Shown here: piece after piece, positions 47,202 to 58,277 of the stretch | Position numbering within the stretch: position 1 is the stretch's first letter | How the letters are laid out: each line of letters starts with the position of its first letter | Origin: Mycogone perniciosa | Lineage: Eukaryota; Ascomycota; Sordariomycetes; Hypocreales; Hypocreaceae | DNA: 64,000 bases | Assembly (NCBI GenBank): GCA_025331125.1 | Contig: JAOALB010000218.1 | Location: 1-64,000 of the forward strand | Direction of reading: 5' to 3' | Made by a program: the position numbers and the translations under genes | Notes under the pieces: generated by a model | Told to the model about the DNA's origin: nothing | The model's database searches: none | Seen by the model: only the letters and a program-made list of their open reading frames with translations

Positions 47202-49222
47202 GAATGCCGTCCGTCCTTGGAGATCCGAGAGAGCAGTGAGTTTGTTGAGCTGCCGAACAGGGCCAAAGATGTCCTGGCTGGTCGGACGGGTCTTTAGCGC
47301 ATCTGATGCTAATGCGTGGCATCATCATTCAGATCCAGGAGTGACACCAGGCCCATGCGTGATCACGTGATTGGGATTAGGTACGTACCTGTAGTACTCA
47401 TGATGTCGAAGTACATAGATAACCCTCCGAGGCAAGACAGGTTCGGGTCAAAATAAGACATTGATTCGGTGTACTGATACCCAATGTGACCTTGCGGTGG
47501 TGTCTATTGGCCAATTGTGTATGAGATAAGGTAGTAAAGATGCCGAGGCATATTGAACCTGGCTGATATTATACATACTACGAAGTATTAGCACCAACCA
47601 TATCAAGCAAAATACGGTGTTTATTCGAGTGGGAGTGAGACCCCCCGCTCCTTGGAACTCGGACCGATAATGGGTTGAGTTAAGTAATTCTCAGTCATCA
47701 TTCTCTTACTCGTACCGGCTGCTTATGAGAAGCCTTGCTGTGAATATTCGGCTAAATGTACAGAGTGGATATTATTAGAGGCAAGTTCCATACGAGGACG
47801 GAGAGGTAGCAATAGTACTACTACTTCGTAGTAAGCACCTTAAATTAAGCAATACTAATTCTAGAATTCTCCCATTAGACCCAATCAACACGTACTTCGT
47901 ATGCAGCAAAGCGAAGGAATGGTACAAAAGATCCGTACCACAGCAAAAACTGCATCCTGCACGAAGAGTAGAACTGTACCGTCGTATTCATGGCAACTTA
48001 CATGGCCCATACGAAGTACATTCACACATACAATCAGACCTCAATTAACGAGCTGACACCTCGGACAAGGCCCCATGACGTACATATGAAGGTTCCCCCA
48101 GCAATCGCCAGATTTTCCTGTATTGGGATTGGCGCTGGAGCGCACCCTAGTCCTGTATAGAGTAGTAGTATTGGCACCTCGACTCCAGTTCCTCTTTCGG
48201 CCCTATGCGCCAAACTCCAACCTCTCTGTGACCTATTACTTTTTGCCAACTCGCTCTCGCTTTCTCGCTTTGGGAGGTTAGGACTCAAGCCATGGGGCCT
48301 GTGAGACCCCCCGCATCGGCTCCGGAAAGCAGCTAAACGACTTGCCGAGGCATCTTCCTTTCAGCTCCATGCTCCATGGCCAGGGAACTGCCGGTGACTG
48401 GGGTAACGAAAATGATGCCGCCCTCTTTTTTCGTGGAGAGAGGCGGGTGTGCGACGATACCCAAGGGTGAATTATTTAGTTGGCACGCCCTTATTATTGA
48501 CGCCGTTGCTTGCGTGGCTTGGACGTTGGCTTGTTGGCTGAAGCTGGGAAGGGGGCGGATTCCGATCTAAATCGTGTCGCCAGATTGACTGCAGACATAC
48601 TATTATATGGAGTGCTCTGCCTACGTATATATGTCTCGCAAGCTCATCCATCTTTCCGTGCTGCGGTCCTGGCCCCCGGCCATTGCAGAGCCCAGTGGTC
48701 CTCGCACAGAGTCTGCATGACGATACTATCCGTCAGCTATACGAGTATGTAAGTACAAATAAATCTACCAGCTCCACTTGATATCTCGTGAATGTCCGTC
48801 CGGGCGCCTCTGTCACCGGATTGTTGGTTCATTGCTCATCTCATCTCCTCGTCCGGCCCATTCATTCACTCTATTGGTTGGTTTGTTGGTTGGTTAGTTG
48901 GCTCTTCCTTCGTCTGTCAACTTTTGTTTGCCGGATTGCTTGGTTGCACTCTATCAATCAATCAATCGATGAATCAATCAACAACTAATCAACATACCTA
49001 GTAACGAATTCGATGATTATTCTATCCTTTGTCTGCTTGGTTTAGTTAAGAAGAATGAAAGTTGGGCGCCATAGCTCTAAAACCTCGTTTCCACCATCTA
49101 GACTCTCTCACATCGCCATCATCGACCATTCACCTCAACCACGATGCCAGGTTCGAAAATATCTCACCCCTCCCTCTCTCCAGTCAACGACTTTTCACTC
49201 CAGAACAACAACCTCTAACATC
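47202..49222. other. Intergenic, about 2 kb, including Fat1-type gene leader
   Basis: Divergent from PIG-S. No supportable gene. TACTTCGTA/TACGAAGTA motifs are frequent (around 47578, 47821, 47891 and 48011). The run TTGGTTGGTTTGTTGG at about 48874-48901 could pair with a CAATCAATCAAT tract at 48953-48992. The last 200 bases before the ATG are pyrimidine-rich. Confidence 0.5.
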
Positions 49223-51182
49223 ATGACAGTCCCTCTCGCTCTCGCGCTGCCCGCGGCAGCTGCCTCTCTCGCCTACTTCAACGCCCGGGGCTTCCTCTGG
49301 CTGGACTACTTGATGTTCAAGTCCCTCCTCGGCGGCGGCATGCGAGCCTCCAAGTTCCAAAGGAGCGATCGCATCAATATGTTCTACATGCTCCAAGACC
49401 ACGCCAAGGACAGCAACAAGGCCAACGCCGTCTTCCTGATCTTCGAGGGCAAGACCTACACCTATGCTGAGACGTACGACCTGGCCTTGCGCTATGGCAA
49501 CTGGTTCAAGACCAAGCATGGCGTCAAGCCCAAGGACATCGTCGCCATGGACTTTCAGAATTCGGACACATTTGTCTTTGTGTGGTTCGGTCTCTGGTCT
49601 ATCGGCGCAAAGCCGGCATTCATCAACTACAATCTCCGTGGAAAGCCTCTATCCCACTGCATCAAGGCGGCGACAACCAAGCTCTGCCTCATCGATCCCA
49701 ACGTGGCTTCGAATTTCGACGACGAGCTTAAGCAGGAGATTGGTGATGTCAACTTCGTCGTCTTCACACCAGAGGTCGAGGCCGAAGCATCCTTTAGTCC
49801 GCCTATTCTTGCCCCTGCGTCAAACAGGTCGGAAAATGACTACTCCAACATTGCAATCCTCATCTATACCTCTGGCACCACTGGACTCCCCAAGCCCGCC
49901 ATCGTGTCATGGGGCAAATGCCACTTTGGAGGAAACTCAGCCGGGGTGCTCCTTGGCCGTGGCGGCAACGACATCATGTATACGGTAAGCTGCATCCGCT
50001 CTATATCCATCTCCCCCTCGTATCGCACTCTGACGTTCATGAACATTCCAGTCCATGCCCCTATACCATTCCTCTGCCTCTGTCCTCTCCCTCTGTGCCA
50101 CCCTCATCGCCGGCTCCACCCAAGCCCTCGGCCGCAAATTCTCAACCAAGCTCTTCTGGCAAGAAGTCCGTGACTCCAAAGCCACCATGATCCAATACGT
50201 CGGCGAAACCCTGCGATACCTCCTCGCTGCCCCTCCCCAATACGACCCCGTCACGGGTGAATGTCTCGACAAGAAGCACCAAGTCCAGCTCGCATTCGGC
50301 AACGGCCTCCGCCCAGACGTCTGGGACAAGTTCAAGGACCGCTTTGGTGTTGAGACCATCGTCGAATTCTACGCCGCCACTGAGGGCCCTAGCGCAATGT
50401 GGAACATCTGCAGGAACGACTTCACTGCGGGAGCCATCGGCCGCTCAAGTTGGCTCTACAGCCTCGTCTTCGGCGGCAACACCGCCATCGTCGAAGTCGA
50501 CCTCTCCACCGACCTGCCCAAGCGAGACCCCAAGACAGGCTGTTGCATAAGGGTCAAGACCGGCCAGCCAGGCGAAATGCTCCTCAAGCTCCCAGTTGTA
50601 AACACCGCGCAGCGTTTCCAGGGCTACTTCAACAACCCGTCCGCCACGGGGGCCAAGATCCTGCATGACGTGCTGACCAAGGGGGACGTCTGGTTCCGCT
50701 CCGGCGACATTATGCGCCTAGACTCGGAGGGCCGCTTCTTCTTCAGCGACCGCATCGGCGACACATTCCGCTGGAAGTCCGAGAACGTGTCCACTGCCGA
50801 AGTCAGCCAAACCGTCGGCCTCCACCCTTCCGTACGCGAGGCCAACGTCTACGGCGTCCAGCTGCCGCACCACGACGGCCGCGCCGGCTGTGTCGCCATC
50901 TGCTTCGACAAGGAGGTCCCCGACGCAGAGACGCTGCGCAGCCTGGCAAGACACGTGCGCTCTTCGCTGCCGCGCTATGCCCAGCCTTTATTCCTGCGCC
51001 TTGTGCGCGGAATGGGCGCCGATGGACAAACCACGGGCACGAACAAGCAGCAGAAGCACAATCTTCGCGCTGCTGGCGTAAAGCCCTCGGCAGATAAGTT
51101 GTACTGGCTGAAAGATGATTCGTACGTGCCCTTTGGTGACAAGGACTGGCGCGAGCTCGAAAGTGGAAGGGTGAAGCTGTAA
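49223..51182 (+). CDS. FAT1: Very-long-chain acyl-CoA synthetase / fatty acid transport protein (Fat1-type)
   Basis: Two exons, 49223-49984 and 50052-51182, joined by a 67-nt intron (GTAAGC ... CATTCCAG), give 630 residues. The protein activates very-long-chain fatty acids with ATP and CoA, and members lie at ER, peroxisome or plasma membrane. The ATP/AMP P-loop YTSGTTGLPKP is at about residues 215-225, with the family-specific EFYAATEG and the FRSGDIMRLDSEGRFFFSDRIG hinge motif later. A hydrophobic segment at the N terminus (ALALPAAAASLAYF) fits a membrane anchor. The C terminus is VKL, close to but not a classical peroxisomal PTS1. The ATG at 49223 follows a Thr/Ser-rich leader that is not counted as protein. 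Confidence 0.92.
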
Positions 51183-51586
51183 ATGTGATGTCTGTCTGTA
51201 CATGATTAGATTTGAGTTTTTCTCTATTTTTCATATTTTGTTCATTTTAGTTGATGATTTGCAATGACGCTATTCTTGGTCTCGCTCCATGTTTGCACAT
51301 ACTATCTCGATGTATATAAACTGCTCCGCATTGCATCACATATGGGTGTTTGATTCTGTCATAAGCAATCGTGCGTGGCCTTGTCATCGGCCTTTATTTT
51401 AGGTCGTTATCTCATATATACCCCCGTCTTGGAAGATTCTCTCATCTCCAAGGATTCCTCCAGCCCAAGTTATCTACAATAAAAATTGGTACTAGCTCAA
51501 ATAACAGCGCTGAGCCGTTGAGCAACACTCTTTCTCCGCAAATCGAGAACAGATTCGTACATCACAACATCCGACATTAGACAGAC
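51183..51586. other. Convergent intergenic region Fat1-type / kelch gene
   Basis: 3' flanks of two convergent genes. No gene seen. Confidence 0.5.
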
Positions 51587-54500
51587 TCATGAGCCAGCAA
51601 TACCCAACCCAACACGCTGAGTAGGCTGGCTGGCATACCCAACAATTCCGCTAGCTCCCATACCCGCTGCACCACCTGATCCAGTCCCGCCCCTCTCCCT
51701 TATCCGGCGTCCCTCCATCAGTCCTCTCAGTCCTCTCTTTTGCAGTCCGATTACGCTGCTGAATTCGCCGTTCCAGATAAAGCCATCACGCTCGCTTCCA
51801 CCAACCTCGGATCCCCATTCCGAGCCGCTCACACTTGTTGACGCGGATATTTCTCCACTAGACGGGCGAGTCGATTGTTGAACGCCTGAATTGAGACTCA
51901 GATTGGAGATACGTGACGCTACATCGGACGAGAAGGATTCGTTGACAGTAGTACCACTCAGGGAGAAGTCGGATGTTGACACTGGAGAGCCAACAGGATC
52001 GAGACTGCCAACAAAGAAATTTGGGTTAAGAGACCCATCAATGCCACGCCCTCCACCTGCCGCCATGGCTGTCGCGTTGAATACAGCTGCTGCATTCCTA
52101 CTATCAAGAAGAGCATGGAGTCTCTCGACGACAGCTTCTAGGAGGCCATCAATCCGATAGGGTCGTGCAATCTGAAGAAGGGAGCAGAGAATCTGCGGCG
52201 TGCAGAGGGGAGATGACGGCTGGGGTAGTGCGCTCGTATACAAGAAGTGCAAGAGAGCTTGAACCGTCAAGTAGGTATGCGGTAGGTAAAGACACCGGGG
52301 TCGCGAGTTTGGCGGCAGCGTTCGTGGTGTCGGCGCTGTGTTGATGGTCGCTGGGTTAATGTCGTCTCCTTGCCCTGTTGTGCCTACAGAAGTGGTCGAT
52401 CCAGAAGTGCCTGGTGGCGCAGTGCTGGATCCAGCTGAAGACAGCATGCTGTTGTTTACTGATAGTATGCTGTCATGCATGTTTCTGCTCGGCGTAATCG
52501 TCAGGGCCGACACACGTAATGGATTGCTCGACAATCCTGATCTGAGCGTAATAGCATCGCTGCCATCTTGTGTTGCAGTGCCTTCCCTCAAAAGCTGGAC
52601 AAAGTAGGGCCCCCATCTCCGGGCAACAATCCGAGAGTTGACGGATATTCTTTCGCCACCGATGCACAGAATGTCCATGTCAGCGAGCTCCTTGATAAAC
52701 AATGCCTTCTCACCCAATTCTTCGCTTGCACGAGAATGAAACCGACCACCGGCCGTGTAGCCAGCCTTCCGAGTGAGACTAAGACCGGGCCCAGAATAGG
52801 GACTGCTGGCTGAAATGAAGCCAGACATGGGGCTTGTTTTGCGCGGGTTGTCATAAAAGCCAAAGGCTTCTAGCTCAACCATGCAGACATTGCTAAAGTT
52901 GATACGTCGGTGGTTATAGTCGTCAACCAAACTCCTTTTTCTGTTGCCCAGTATGACAAATGTATTCCGCCGATTCCACAAAACACCCCTATTCCAGCTC
53001 CCTTGGCTAAAAACGCTCCCACCAGCGTCAATCCGACTCCATGTAAGAGATCGGAGATCCAAGGCCCAAAGGGCATATTCCTGCTTTGAGGATGTAAGAT
53101 ATGTCCCGCTCACCACAAAATGGGTATCAATTATGCCACCGTTGGGAAATCGAAGCCCCGGCGGCGAATACGTCCCTGACATTTGCTTCTCAGTCAAGGA
53201 TCCATCCGGAGACCTGATTTGAAGCTCCAACTTGACATCCAAGAAGTTGTAATTCGAGTAGATGAGCATCGATGAGCCAGGCTCTCGAGCCTCCTGACTG
53301 ATACCGCTATCCATTCTCGGCCGGTTGTATTGATCGTTGTCCTTGCCGATTCTGGAAGTCACAGAAGGGGGAAGAGGCGTAGCGACACTCCTATAGGCAC
53401 CGCAACTCTTCCCTAGAGACTGGGTCGATGTCCACTTTAGGCTTCGCAGGTTGAAAACACTAATCTGCTCGATGTAGTGATTTGCGCCATCCTGACCGCC
53501 CACAATCACCATTTGAGCGCCTCCGGAGCCGTCAATATTAATTCCTATCCGACCCTCATTCGTTCCGGACGAAGGGTTATGTTGGAGGGCGGAAAGGGGT
53601 GCGGCCTTTGAGGAGAATGTGGCGGATGATGGGAGGATGCAGGCACAGTGCGCGTATCGACCTTGAGGCGCATCTTGGGCTGGAATATATGTCCATTTCC
53701 TTGTCGGAACGTCGTAGACGTAAATGTCAGACATGACACTAACTTCGGGCTGCTGCTGATCAGCGCCCGGGGGCTGATTTGGCGCTGGGGACATGCCTCC
53801 ATAACAAACCATCTTCGTGTCCCCCAGTGGGCACATCGAGTGGAAATATCGTGGAGGTGGAAGGTCGCCAGTCACGTCCAATCTCGTCCAATGTCGGCGT
53901 ATGAGATCCAGCTCGTACAGGTCGGCGGTAAGAGGAGCCGGACGGCTTCGGGATAGAATCCTCCCACCAAACACATACAGCTTGTCCCCGAGAATGGTCG
54001 TCGTGGCGCCCACCAGCGGAGGCGGCTCTTGGCCCGTTGTTCGATGCACATTGCACATCAATCCCGACAGATGGGTGGAAGAGCCCTGGGACGGACCACC
54101 TACCGGAGTACCAGGTGCCTGCGCCCGTGTCTGTCCAATGGCGGGTGACGGTCCTGCCGACGATACAGAGCCATTACCCCTCGGCGTCAACCCATCCCTA
54201 AGCTCGTCACTGCCATCCTGTCTCACCGAACTTGCGAGGCTACTCATGCTGGAGTTCACTTCATGCATGTACTGCTCCTGCGCGGCGCCGTACACCTGGC
54301 TCGCAGCAGCCGAGCTCGCCGAATCCATCGTGCCGGTTCGATTGTCCATTCTCGACTCGACGTACCGTGTCCGTGACGACTCGAAGTCGTTGAGCCGTTG
54401 CGAAATATTTTGGATTCCACTAGCGAGGGGCGTTGGAGGCGATGTGGGGCTGGTTTCGGCGGGTGGCTCTGGCAGCGGTTTCTCAAGACTATGCTGAAGG

Positions 54501-54787
54501 CTTAACTGTCTCGCATGCTGAGCTCTGGATGTTGACGATGTTCTGTTTCTGCTCGGAAAGGACGAGGCTGCGTTGAAGCTGGCCGATGTTGCGTAGCTGG
54601 GCAGGGCCTGGAGAGAACTATTTCGGGGAAGTCTGATCGGGGGGCTCTGCTGGACTCCTCGAAATGCGCCGTCGGGACTGTACTGATCGGTCGGGAGATT
54701 AGGGACATTGGTCCCGGATTCGGGAAAAGAGTAGAAGCTGGTTTGTGGTGGGTTCTGGGAGCCTGTCAGCTGCACGGGTTCGGCCAT
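51587..54787 (-). CDS. Kelch-repeat/BTB protein, Pmd1/Mds3-type regulator
   Basis: Single exon, 1066 residues from the ATG at 54787. A Ser/Pro/Gln-rich N terminus of about 230 residues precedes a kelch beta-propeller, beginning near VGATTTILGDKLYVFGGR and continuing through DLYELDLIRRHWTRLDVTGD, PPRYFHSMCPLGDTKMVCYG, YVYDVPTRKWTYIPA and QMVIVGGQDGANHY. Later comes a BTB-like region in two blocks (DMDILCIGGERISVNSRIVA and CLYLPHTYLTVQALLHFLYT). The C-terminal tail is Ser/Gly-rich. In yeast, Pmd1 and Mds3 are kelch proteins that repress sporulation and respond to pH and nutrients through TOR. This homologue is shorter than the yeast proteins, so the exact role is inferred. Confidence 0.85.
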   Translation of the reverse strand: MAEPVQLTGSQNPPQTSFYSFPESGTNVPNLPTDQYSPDGAFRGVQQSPPIRLPRNSSLQALPSYATSASFNAASSFPSRNRTSSTSRAQHARQLSLQHSLEKPLPEPPAETSPTSPPTPLASGIQNISQRLNDFESSRTRYVESRMDNRTGTMDSASSAAASQVYGAAQEQYMHEVNSSMSSLASSVRQDGSDELRDGLTPRGNGSVSSAGPSPAIGQTRAQAPGTPVGGPSQGSSTHLSGLMCNVHRTTGQEPPPLVGATTTILGDKLYVFGGRILSRSRPAPLTADLYELDLIRRHWTRLDVTGDLPPPRYFHSMCPLGDTKMVCYGGMSPAPNQPPGADQQQPEVSVMSDIYVYDVPTRKWTYIPAQDAPQGRYAHCACILPSSATFSSKAAPLSALQHNPSSGTNEGRIGINIDGSGGAQMVIVGGQDGANHYIEQISVFNLRSLKWTSTQSLGKSCGAYRSVATPLPPSVTSRIGKDNDQYNRPRMDSGISQEAREPGSSMLIYSNYNFLDVKLELQIRSPDGSLTEKQMSGTYSPPGLRFPNGGIIDTHFVVSGTYLTSSKQEYALWALDLRSLTWSRIDAGGSVFSQGSWNRGVLWNRRNTFVILGNRKRSLVDDYNHRRINFSNVCMVELEAFGFYDNPRKTSPMSGFISASSPYSGPGLSLTRKAGYTAGGRFHSRASEELGEKALFIKELADMDILCIGGERISVNSRIVARRWGPYFVQLLREGTATQDGSDAITLRSGLSSNPLRVSALTITPSRNMHDSILSVNNSMLSSAGSSTAPPGTSGSTTSVGTTGQGDDINPATINTAPTPRTLPPNSRPRCLYLPHTYLTVQALLHFLYTSALPQPSSPLCTPQILCSLLQIARPYRIDGLLEAVVERLHALLDSRNAAAVFNATAMAAGGGRGIDGSLNPNFFVGSLDPVGSPVSTSDFSLSGTTVNESFSSDVASRISNLSLNSGVQQSTRPSSGEISASTSVSGSEWGSEVGGSERDGFIWNGEFSSVIGLQKRGLRGLMEGRRIRERGGTGSGGAAGMGASGIVGYASQPTQRVGLGIAGS

Positions 54788-57306
54788 GACACTGGCCAAT
54801 GCGCTCGACGGCGCAGACGACGTTGTTGCTGGAACCGCCTAGAGAAGAAGATGGGAGGGCAAGTAGAAGAGAGGGAGAAGGGCGTATGTAGGAGGGAACT
54901 ATGGGCGGCGACAACGACAGATATCCCGGATGATTTGCAGAATGGGCGGCGCCCTTCTTGGCAGGTAGGCAGGCAGGAGACTGCCTTGGGACCTGGCAGT
55001 GAAGGCCAAGCAGGGGTTTTCCTGACCGCACCGCAGTCAAGATGCAGGCGGCCCTGGCGATACGGATCGGGCCACACCGAGCAGTGTCTCGAGGTGGGAG
55101 GAAAGGGAAGACGGGGACGGGGAACGGGAGGGTTAAAAACGGGGAGATGATCCGGTGACCGGCAATCTGGATGGCGGGAGACGGGGGGACATATGGATAA
55201 GGAGCATAGAATAGCATGCCACCTGTTTGTCTTCTCTTCGGCGCAGATATCGACAGCAGCACCAGCAACAAGGGCGTCTGTCCGCGACGGTGCAGCGGCG
55301 GCCAGCAAGGAACAACGACGATTATAATGTTAGACGTACCATTCAAAGGGCCTGGCGTTGCACGCTTTCGGTGTGCGCTGCCCTGGGCTGGCAGTGGCAG
55401 GCTCTTGCGCGATGGAGCTGACGATGTGGGCACAGGAGTTTGAGCAAATCCGTCTCCAACAAGACACGCGCGCACAGACACAAGGAGGGTGGGTTGTGCG
55501 AACAAGGCCTCCTCCAGGTGACAGGCCAGCGCGCAGCCTCTGATAGGCTGTCGGTGATGCAGGCTCGGAGCCGTGACTGGTGCGTCACAATGCAATGACG
55601 CAGAAAATGAATGGCCTTGGAGACGAATGAAGTTGGAGGCTCGAGCCTCAAGGGGGTGAGGAACTGGATGTTTGAGGCTGGCGGGGTTGACATTTGCTTG
55701 CGATAGGCTCATCTTTTTTTTTTGCAGTTAATATATTTAGCAGTGCTAGTGAAGCCTCGTACTCCGTACCCAACACCCAATACGGCGGCTGCGTGTGCCC
55801 TGTGCGATAGAACTAAGAGTACGAAGTAGTGGCAGGTAATAATAATACGGAGTGCTATCAAAGCGGATGATGCAAACTTGCTAGTCCTAGTAGTGCAGTG
55901 CGCATGCAAAAGCCAGGGGTTATTATCGGTGGTGCGATGGAGAAATGCAATTCCATCTGACTGCAGCATCTACTATCTCATCCATACAGGGGCAGAGGCG
56001 TGGAGATATTAGGATACTACGGAGTACAGGTCTCAGTACTACTCGTACGAGCAAGCAGGTCGTCATCTGTATTACAACAGTGCAGATTCAGGGGACCAGG
56101 GACAGAACGGCGCCTTGCCTATTATCAGCCACTCAGCATGCAGATCTCCCTATGATATTAAATTCCAAGGGCGGCTGGAGACACGAGAATGGAAGCATAG
56201 TCGCTTTGTTGGGTTCTCTCTCATTCAACCTCATATATAGGATTATAACGAGAAACACAATCCTATTCAACTCAGCCGCGACAGTACGAGTAGTGAGTTG
56301 TTGTCTATCAATTCACTTATTAAGGTCCAGGATATCCCGAATATAGGTAGGTCCCTGTTGCACCACTGCCGGCTTGCACACGTGGGAGATGTCTGGGCTT
56401 CCAAGCCAAGCCTCTTTGACCGTTTGAATGAAACAAACGAACGTCAGATGTTTCTGACGTTTCCTCGTACTCGTATTAGGTAATGCCGGCTGAACGTCAA
56501 AACGCATGCGAAACAAACCCCAAGCCGTTAACGTAGTAGTTATTTATGCATTATCAAGGTTCAAGGTATGATGTAAAACGGAGCACTGCAGGATTGATGG
56601 CAGTTGTCGTACTCGTACACAGACAGCACAGTCAAACAGCACCGGGGGTAAAAAAAAAAGAATAAACAAGGTGGGCGCATTACGATAGTGCAGAGGTGGA
56701 GGAGAGTCACATAAAGAAAGGCTTTGAGCAGCAAACGCAGTGATGGGATCACAACGTTTTGTTTGTGATTTCGAGCTCCCGTTTCCGTCTTTTGGTTTTT
56801 ATGTTTATGTATTCCTCTTTGTCAAATCATGATAGCGTTCGCGTAAATCTCCTCGTAATGCGGCTCTTACCGGTGGCGTCATCATTCACGTCCCCTCGGA
56901 GCATCGCGAGTCGTGAGCACGGCCAACCACTCGTCTTCACCCAAAGGAGGTGGGGTCGGGCGTACCAGGTTCCTAGTGCACAGATAGCCATCACGACACT
57001 GTGTCCGCAAGTAGTAATGAGACCTAGCAACACTGTGTGTCTAAGCGAATCCGACGGAAAAGTACATATGTATAGGTACGCTCAACACCACGTCATCACA
57101 AAGTCTTGGACCACTGTTAACTTCAAACGACGTTGATTGGTATCTTTGTATCTTTCATGTCATGCTCATTGCTACCACAAGCCGGTTTCATCCGTCATGG
57201 CGGTGGCTTGTAAAAATTATGAGACTTTTCCTCAGCGCGTATTCATCATCACTGCGTTGCCCATATCCCCCCATTACCATTTCCCCCTTCTCGGATTGAA
57301 AGCAGC
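54788..57306. other. Intergenic, about 2.5 kb, upstream of the kelch gene
   Basis: GC-rich, C+T/G+A-skewed leader up to about 55700, then ordinary intergenic sequence. A long open frame on the minus strand (55712-54699) ends inside the kelch gene and has no domain-like content; it is judged a chance frame in the leader. TACTCCGTAC and TACGGAGTAC motifs occur at 55760-55769 and 56018-56027. No gene is supported. Confidence 0.5.
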
Positions 57307-58028
57307 TTAGTTGACCTCGGGGAGGGAGGTGAATCGGAGGTAAGGCTTGACGGCGCGGAAGTTGGGGAACAGCTTGCGGGCCTCCTCGTCCTTGATGACG
57401 GGGGCGACAATGACATCCTCACCAGGCTGCCAGTTGATAGGGGTGGTGACCCTGTACTTGTCACCGGTTTGGAGGGAGTCGACGATTCGCAGAACCTCAG
57501 AGGCGTTGCGGCCGGTGGAGGCAGGGTAGGAGAGGATGGTGCGGATCTTCTTGCTGGGGTCGATGACGAAGACGGAGCGGATGGTGAAGGCAATGCCCTT
57601 CTCGTCCACGTTGGTGGCATCCTGCTGGTCGATCCTGGACGTCGGCGTCAGCATGCAAGGTTATCAAAGAGACAATGGACCAGGACTTACATGTCATAGA
57701 GCAGAGCAACCTGGCGCTGCTTATCGCCAATGATGGGGAAGGTGACATCGCCACCAGTGACCTCCTTAATGTCCTTGATCCAGCCTGAGTGAGACTCAAT
57801 GGTGTTGGCCGACAGGCCAATCAGCCTGACACCGCGCTTGGTGAACTCGGGCTGCAGCTTGGCAAAGGCACCGAGCTCGGTGGTGCAGACGGGGGTATAG
57901 TCCTCAGGGTGGGAGAAGAAGACGACCCAGCTGTCACCGACGAACTCGTGGAAGTCGATGGGGCCGTTGGTGGTCTCGGCCTGGAAGTTGGGGGCAACGG
58001 AGCCCAGACGAAGAGGAGCGGCGGCCAT
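57307..58028 (-). CDS. 1-Cys peroxiredoxin (Prx6-type)
   Basis: Two exons, 58028-57691 and 57634-57307, split by a 56-nt intron (GTAAGT ... GACGTCCAG), give 221 residues, the normal size. It reduces hydrogen peroxide and alkyl hydroperoxides with a single peroxidatic cysteine. That is Cys48 in HPEDYTPVCTTELG, matching the Prx6 signature. GLSANTIESHSGWIKDI and a C-terminal dimer region with INWQPGEDVIVAPVIKDEEA follow. No second resolving Cys motif of the 2-Cys class is seen. A cytosolic or mitochondrial site cannot be told apart, and the short N terminus shows no presequence. The intron splits the codon after DM, which is restored cleanly. Confidence 0.92.
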
Positions 58029-58142
58029 TGTGGTGATGGAGGGTCTCAGTGTTGTAAGATGGGAGAACGGGTTTGAGTAGCAGCAATGCGTTGACAAGAG
58101 GGAGAGAGCACAAGGACGCGGCGTCAAGCAGATACTCGATAC

Positions 58143-58277
58143 CTTTATATATCTCTCACTCCTCCTCCAAAGCAACACGTAATCGAATGGCCCAGAAACG
58201 CAAAAAATAGCCCAATTTCTCACCTTCTCAGCCCCTCCCCCTCCTTTCCCTTGCCCCTCCTCGGACCAGCTGCCCCT
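58143..58277 (-). promoter_or_regulatory. Peroxiredoxin promoter: TATA box and four STRE-like cores
   Basis: On the coding strand a TATATAAAG box sits at 58143-58151, about 120 bases before the ATG. CCCCT (AGGGG on the coding strand, the stress-response element core) occurs at 58232-58236, 58238-58242, 58254-58258 and 58273-58277. A pyrimidine-rich tract is typical of strong fungal promoters. Stress control is inferred from motif only. Confidence 0.5.

Noticed and set aside
54699..55712. 337-codon open frame on the minus strand upstream of the kelch gene
   Set aside because: Pro/Arg/Leu-rich, no domains, and it runs into the kelch start in another frame; best read as leader sequence.
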